Source: Erythrobasidium yunnanense
Taxonomy: Eukaryota > Basidiomycota > Cystobasidiomycetes > Erythrobasidiales > Erythrobasidiaceae
NCBI GenBank assembly: GCA_001600175.1
Contig: BCJC01000001.1
Span: forward strand, 4,387,652 to 4,451,651
Direction of reading: 5' to 3'
DNA: 64,000 nucleotides
Below the pieces are notes generated by a model. It ran no database searches, was not told the origin of the DNA, and worked only from the letters and a program-made list of their open reading frames with translations. Of this stretch, positions 58,900-64,000 are shown piece after piece. Each line of letters opens with the position of its first letter. Position 1 is the stretch's first letter. The position numbers and the translations under genes were made by a program.

Positions 58900-59944
58900 T
58901 CAGAAGCTGGCAATTCTGTTGAGCGTACCCCAAGACGAGTTTTGACCGGATAGTAAGGAAGGAACTGTTGGCCTTTGTATGACCAGAGGAGGTTTCAGGC
59001 CATACAGAGTAAAAGCGCCGCTGGCCGGCAATAACGACATGAGAATCTGGTCAAGCGGTGCTAGTGTGACGTCTTCTGTGGCTTCCAGCAGCAGTGGTAG
59101 GTGCTGACCCTTCACGATGTAAGCATGCGACCTGATGAGGGCTCGTTAGTGGTAGTAAAACAGCTGTGACTGCAGTTGCTCACTGTAACGCATGAGCCAT
59201 TGGCCGCCATACTTCTGAAGCCGAAGCATTGATCCACTGGTCAGGGTCGTCCAAGACCGCATACCCTAACATCAAGATACCCCAGTCTTTCGGTTCGCGC
59301 TCCCATGCCCTTTGTAAGACCGTCTTGATGTCCCGATGAATCTGATGAGGAGGTTTGTTAAGTATAGCAATATGAAGGAGTCGTAGCACCTAACATCAAC
59401 ATCGTCCTCCAGAACAAGAATGCGATCGTAGCCTTGCTTCATGGCATCCTTGAATCTGGGGAACGCGTCAATCAGAGGATAAACTGGTTATGTATGAACA
59501 CCCTACATCTCTCGATGCCCAAGTGTGCAGACCATAGTAAAGCGAAAATAGTCTGCAAAGCCATGGGGGTTCCAGTTGGTATCGAATCTCTTTCGCAAGT
59601 CTGCACGCTCGACTGTCTCATTGAGCCATGATGTGTAAACTCCGGTACTCCCAATCCTCTTGTAGGGTATTTCGGCGTAGCTCAGCATTCGATGCATCTG
59701 CGAGGCCCGTTGCTTGCTTCCCGATAGCAGCTGTTCTGTCGAGGATCAGGTCGCACGCTACAAGTCGACAAGTAGCAGCACCAACATAGACTTGCGAGAC
59801 ATTCAGCGGATGGTGGAGGTTCTGGGCGAAACTTCTTCTTCTTGTCATTGTTCCGTTGACGAGGACAAGGTATAGAAGGCCGAGTATGCCGCACCATACA
59901 GCGAGGACCGTTGTTCTTCGCCGCAGGCTTCGTGTATTAAGCAT
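58900..59944 (-). CDS. small glycosyltransferase family 25 (GT25-like) enzyme
   Basis: Five exons (59786-59944, 59507-59730, 59395-59455, 59184-59341, 58900-59131) rejoin in frame to 277 residues. After a basic start an anchor follows (TTVLAVWCGILGLLYLVLV). The catalytic part reads SQVYLLSGSKQRASQMHRML and PYKRIGSTG, matching the opening GT25 block in which a nucleotide-sugar-binding strand precedes a basic helix. It continues with FTMVCTLGHREIFKDAM and ILVLEDDVDIHRDI, the Glu-Asp-Asp metal motif, then DWGILMLGYAV and HAYIV. GT25 includes bacterial LPS galactosyltransferases and animal collagen galactosyltransferases. It is short for the family but all key blocks are present. The first donor is GTTGGT, weaker than its neighbours but required by the frame. 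Confidence 0.75.
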
Positions 59945-60227
59945 TCTAACATCTGCCTGATTCCTGCTCAATTCAGTATCGTGGTAAAGTAGACGGGCGG
60001 GATCGCCAGGGATGCGCCGGCCTTTGAAGACGATAGAATCGTAGCGAAACCGTAGTGGAACAACATATAACACATCTGTCATCAAGTCTACTTGTCATAT
60101 GTCTTATCGGCAACTTGACGAGGACGAGCTTTAAGGTTCTTTCGCGTTTGGTGCTTTCTGACTTCTTACTTTGCAATCAGTCGCGTCGGCCATACGACCT
60201 CGTATCAAGTAGCCAGTATCACAGCTC
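59945..60227. promoter_or_regulatory. divergent promoter between GT25 and nucleotide-sugar transporter
   Basis: Only 283 bases separate the two start codons, so co-regulation of the GT25 enzyme and the sugar transporter is likely. No specific motif is identified. Confidence 0.45.
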
Positions 60228-62070
60228 ATGGCTTCTGAGCCCGCCGCGACCCTCCATATAGCTGGCCTTCGTGTACCGTATTCCTTCATCTCCCTCGTCA
60301 CCCTCACTCTCCAGAACAGTGCACTAGCCATTCTCCTTCACTATGTAAGCTTGAGAGAAGAACAGCCAAACCGGTCGACTCATGATTACCGTATTATATT
60401 GTATGCAGTCGCTGAAAGCTCCCTTCCGCAACAGTCTCGGACAGCTCCCGACGCAAAGCCATACTCCGCACCCGCAGCTGTCCTACTGAATGAAATTCTG
60501 AAGGGCTCAATATGCTTTTCGATAGCTCTGAACAACGTGCAACAGCGTCCTGCCAGCGAACCTTCAGCGACTCTAGAAAAGCGCGAAGATGCTGAGGGAA
60601 GTCCATCAGCAAACAAAGTGCAGAGTCACGGAAGGAGCCTGTCAATGTCCGTCGGGAGCGGAAGGACAAGAGCCCTCCAACTCGAGAATGAAGAGCAATG
60701 GAAGCATAAAGTCCAGACATCAGCAAGTCATGCCACCCTGCTGAGCCATCCTTCAAAATGGTACTTCAGCCAAGACGAATGGCAACATCGTATAAGAGTC
60801 GTCGCCGCGGAATGCTTCAGGCGAGCCCGACGTTTGCCGCCTGTCCTGTAGCATCGCGGCTGACGACTGGTCTTGCTTGAAAACAGCCCGGATTGCTGGA
60901 AGCTGGCTGTCCCCGCTTCTCTGTATGTTCTCCAGAATAACGTATGCTTCTAGACGTCCGTGGAGTACCCTTGCTCTGCATACATGCTGACGGAACGACA
61001 ACGTCAACAGCTGCAATTCGTCGCCGCTTCCAATCTGGATGTCGCAACGTTTCAGGTCTCATATCAAGCAAAGGTGCGCTATTCGAATCTTCCTATGTTT
61101 CAAGCAAACTCCCTCTGACTTTGCACGTGCAATAATTTCAGATTTTGACAACTGCATTCTTCAGCGTCACGATGCTTCACAAGAGATTAAGCCTGTCAAA
61201 ATGGTTATGTCTGGCTGCTCTCGCTATCGGCGTAGCCATTGTGCAGCTGCAAGATTCGCCTAGTCCCGCTAAGCATGGCGGCAGCCCAGCGTCTATGGAT
61301 CGCCTGACTGGTTTCGCTGCAATAGTAATGGCATGTCTGAGTAAGTCTTTTCCGCCCTCTTTGCGGTGAGGAAGTACCGCTCACTTAGTCCGTTAATCGC
61401 GATGCAGCATCGGGCTTTGCTGGCGTCTATTTTGAAAGGGTCCTCAAGGGTTCTAAAGCAGATCTCTGGATCCGCAATATACAGCTTACCATCTTCAGCT
61501 TAGCCCCTGCCTTGGTGGCTGTCCTTTTCCCAAACTTCTCCCTCCGCGATTTTTTGTCAACAGAAGATGCGCCGGTCAGCTCTCCCAATCCCGACGCTCC
61601 CACCTGGATATTCGGGAACTTTGGAACATGGGCGATCGCTACGGTCCTATGTCAAACAATCGGAGGTCTGGTTACCGCTCTCGTGATACAATACAGTGAT
61701 AGTATCGCTAAAGGTGAGCCAGCTGAGTCGACGTCTGCATTGTCAGTTGTTGATTATAGCTCCCTTTTCAGGCTTTGCTACTTCGCTTTCAATCATCATT
61801 TCTTTCGCTGCTGGCGTCATTCTGTTCGAGTTCGAGGTCACTCGGCAATTCCTGCTGGGAGGTGGCATCGTACTGGCAGCAACCTACTACTACAATTTGC
61901 CGGATCGAGTTGGGATACAAGCCCCCCAAAGCATCAATTACCAGCTCATATCTGGAGACGAAAAGCAGCCTCATAAGTCAATACTCATACCAGCCACACC
62001 CCCACGAAAGCCTAGTGCTGCAAATCCTAAAAGATCTGCAGGACGGCATGCAGATCGAATAGACGAATGA
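60228..62070 (+). CDS. Golgi nucleotide-sugar transporter, SLC35A type (UDP-Gal/UDP-GlcNAc/CMP-Sia family)
   Basis: Seven exons (60228-60344, 60435-60847, 60887-60941, 61011-61073, 61142-61340, 61408-61713, 61772-62070) give 483 residues. Family motifs: LVTLTLQNSALAILLHYSRT, YSAPAAVLLNEILKGSICF, LAVPASLYVLQNNLQFVAAS followed by NLDVATFQVSYQAKILTTA, and LTSGFAGVYFERVLKGS. About ten membrane helices are expected. It exchanges a cytosolic nucleotide sugar for luminal UMP or CMP; which sugar cannot be read from the sequence. A hydrophilic loop of about 100 residues (60540-60780) between helices is longer than usual. Its position between GT25 and GT4 genes suggests it feeds the same glycan pathway. 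Confidence 0.88.
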
Positions 62071-62414
62071 AACTTCTAGAAAGCGTGTCAGGCAAGCGGA
62101 GGGTTAGATAAAGCATGTAAAAAGAGCTGTGCGGTTGGGTTCCAACGGTTGGTCTTTGCGGCAGTCACTCACCTGGCGACCTCCTCACGGGATGTATACA
62201 GAGCGTTATCAGGGGATCTTAATGCATCCTTCCGGTCCAGCCTATCAGGTAGGAAAGTAATGCTAGTCAGCGGCTTGCTGACCTTGACGATGATATGTGA
62301 AGATGCGATGCGCATGTACAGCTATTGCTACAAACAACAATAACGACGTATCACCCTCATAACGATTAATCTCTATACTGCACCTGACATAACTGCTGCT
62401 GTTCTCAACTTATG
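62071..62414. other. intergenic, convergent 3' ends
   Basis: These 344 bases lie between the convergent nucleotide-sugar transporter and GT4 genes. Nothing distinctive is seen. Confidence 0.5.
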
Positions 62415-64000
62415 CTATACAAACGAAATCAGCGGGCGATGTTCGAACCAGCTCGCACATCCCTTGGCACCCGGTGCATCGTGGGCATGATACGTGAAGC
62501 ATTTTCCGTTGAACTTCCATACGTCTGCCTTGAGACTGTGAAGGTCGAAAAGACACCATGCTCCACACTGCTCTTTCGCCGACTTGAAGAGCCATTCGTT
62601 GTGCGAGGTGTCCTTGTCGCACATGGTCTCATTCAGTACAGCGGCTTTCCATCTCTCGCCTGCAGGGCTGTCTAGGAAGCAGCGGTCCTGAAGCTCTCCG
62701 GCTTTACCAGTAAGCCTGACGCGACTGAGCTGCTTCTGTGTATGGGCTAATTGTGCAAAGATGGGATCTTCTGTAGCCATAGTCTGTAGACCAGAGTAAG
62801 CGGCAGGGTTCTAGAGATTGAATAAGGAATCCCAAAATTAGCCCAGTTCCAAGGCTATGCCTGCTCGGCTGCGATTGAAGGGCACTTACGGGTACATCCA
62901 GCTTGTGCTCATCGTATGGGCGTGTCCTCTTCGCTATGTCAAACTCGGAGGGGAAGGCCTGCAGCGTCATGTCTTGATCGAATGTCTGGACCACTTGTTC
63001 TCGGGCAGCGACTCCTAACTTTTGGCGGACTGCTTTGTTGCATGCGAGCTCCATCACAGCGTCGGCATACCCGTGAACTTCTTCCGTGAGATTGCCTGTG
63101 AGTGTAATGAGGTGCCCTGCTACAGCTCTCCCTTCGCCTAGATCACCCAGCTCTTCAGGCAGTCCGCCAGCAAACGAAGTTATAATGGGAACATTCATGG
63201 CCATAGCTTCCGCTACAGCAAGCGAGATGCCCTCCGTTGCCGAAGGCAAGAGGAAAGCATCGCTTCCACGCAGGACAGTCTCTGGCTTATCCACTGTTCC
63301 TAGCAGATGAACGTGCTTTTCCATCCCCGTGATCCTTATGCGCTCCTTGAGGGCATCTTTTAGTCCGCCATCTCCCATCATGTACATGACTGCTTCTGAA
63401 CTGTCGCAAGAGCTTCCTTTGGCGGTTTCCTCCGCCAGGCGACGGTTGACCTCGGCTAGGATATCCGGTACCAGCAGAGGCCGCTTTTGCGTATCGAGAC
63501 GCGCACTTGAAACTAAAGCCAGAGTCGTCTTTGGGAGCTTGAACACTGTATCCTGGATGTTTTGACGTTCTTCTTCGAGTGTCGGGTCGAAGCGTGAAAT
63601 GTTGATACCGAGCTTTGCGACACCGACTCGTTGCTCGGGATAGCCACGAGCGATCAACCAGTCTCGAAGATAGTTTGAGCATGTCAAGGTCCTAGAAAGA
63701 TAGCGTTGATTGATAAGGGCAAAGGATGGGAAGCCGTCCGTCTTCCAGCCATCGAACGATTCATTGTGCAACTAGAAGGTGTATATGACCGTGCAGGACA
63801 AGCCAGTCAGTGTCGATGACTTGGCAATGATCGCCGCTGAAACTCACGTAATCGATCCAAGCTACTCCCGGAGTTTGTTCGACCATCGAGGGCAGAATCT
63901 CGTAGATGAGTTGACAATTGCTCATCAAGACAGACTCGATCCCTCTCGAATCTATCAGGTATTTGATGTAACGAGGGAAGTCGCTCATGCGTAGGAAGGC
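62415..64000 (-). CDS. GT4-family glycosyltransferase with Cys-containing C-terminal extension (5' end beyond the window)
   Basis: Three exons are visible: 63848-64000 (open at the edge), 62890-63771 and 62415-62783, about 468 residues. The sequence RMSDFPRYIKYLIDSRGIES, then TPGVAWIDYLHNESFDGWK, is the N-terminal Rossmann part. LALVSSARLDTQKRPLLVPD and LLPSATEGISLAVAEAMAMN carry the Glu-x7-Glu motif that contacts the donor sugar in GT4 enzymes. After the catalytic domain a final exon adds 123 residues with seven cysteines (CDKDTSHNEWLF, QCGAWCLFDLH, KCFTYHAHD), perhaps a disulfide-bonded luminal module. This domain order is uncommon for cytosolic GT4 enzymes and points to a secretory location, but the true N-terminus is outside the window. 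Confidence 0.82.

Overview
The window is nuclear DNA from a fungus, most likely a basidiomycete. Nearly every gene is broken by several short introns (about 45-80 bases, GT-AG) into exons that rejoin in frame. Conserved markers (HSP70, CDK1, NOT1, Arp10, nicotinate phosphoribosyltransferase) are fungal in type, and genes are packed on both strands. Intron density and gene content would suit Pucciniomycotina (a Mixia-like yeast is one possibility), but the species cannot be proved from sequence alone. I found no transposon, retroelement, virus relic, rRNA or tRNA.

Layout. 1-6.7 kb: the 5' part of NOT1, a small conserved protein, a GPI-type secreted protein, and an HSP70 with a heat-shock element and a GC-AG intron. 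6.9-15.4 kb: three Golgi-type glycosyltransferases (two GT64 paralogs and a large GT-A enzyme) around a decayed gene and about 1.5 kb without a gene. 15.8-30.5 kb: an AhpD-like protein, NPT1, a fused glucosidase II alpha-beta gene, a TVP38-type membrane protein, a GT61 enzyme and Arp10. 30.8-34.5 kb: two head-to-head PC-esterase-like (SGNH) genes of equal length. 34.9-49 kb: CDK1, a peroxisomal acyl-CoA synthetase with a PTS1, a PolX-family DNA polymerase with a mitochondrial-looking leader, a Kex2-type secreted protein, and a long protein that may be a meiotic axis component. 49.3-64 kb: an MFS transporter, then five consecutive secretory-pathway glycan genes: GT47 (fused to a large unknown domain), GT92, GT25, a nucleotide-sugar transporter and GT4.

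How the genes may work together. Eight glycosyltransferases (GT64 x2, a GT-A enzyme, GT61, GT47, GT92, GT25, GT4), two candidate glycan O-acyl transferases or esterases, and a nucleotide-sugar transporter lie in one 57-kb stretch. Most begin with a short cytosolic tail and one membrane anchor, as Golgi type II enzymes do. This looks like a biosynthetic locus for an undescribed branched, acylated heteroglycan (capsule, wall matrix or protein glycan). Several of the families (GT47, GT61, GT64, GT92, PC-esterase) are those plants use for hemicellulose and pectin. The glucosidase II fusion is a separate striking finding: catalytic and lectin subunits, normally two genes, form one predicted polypeptide of about 1469 residues.

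Exon boundaries were assigned by eye. Where exon positions are listed, splice sites are canonical unless stated and, for complete genes, the exon total is a multiple of three. Functions follow recognised motifs and family patterns; no database search was possible.
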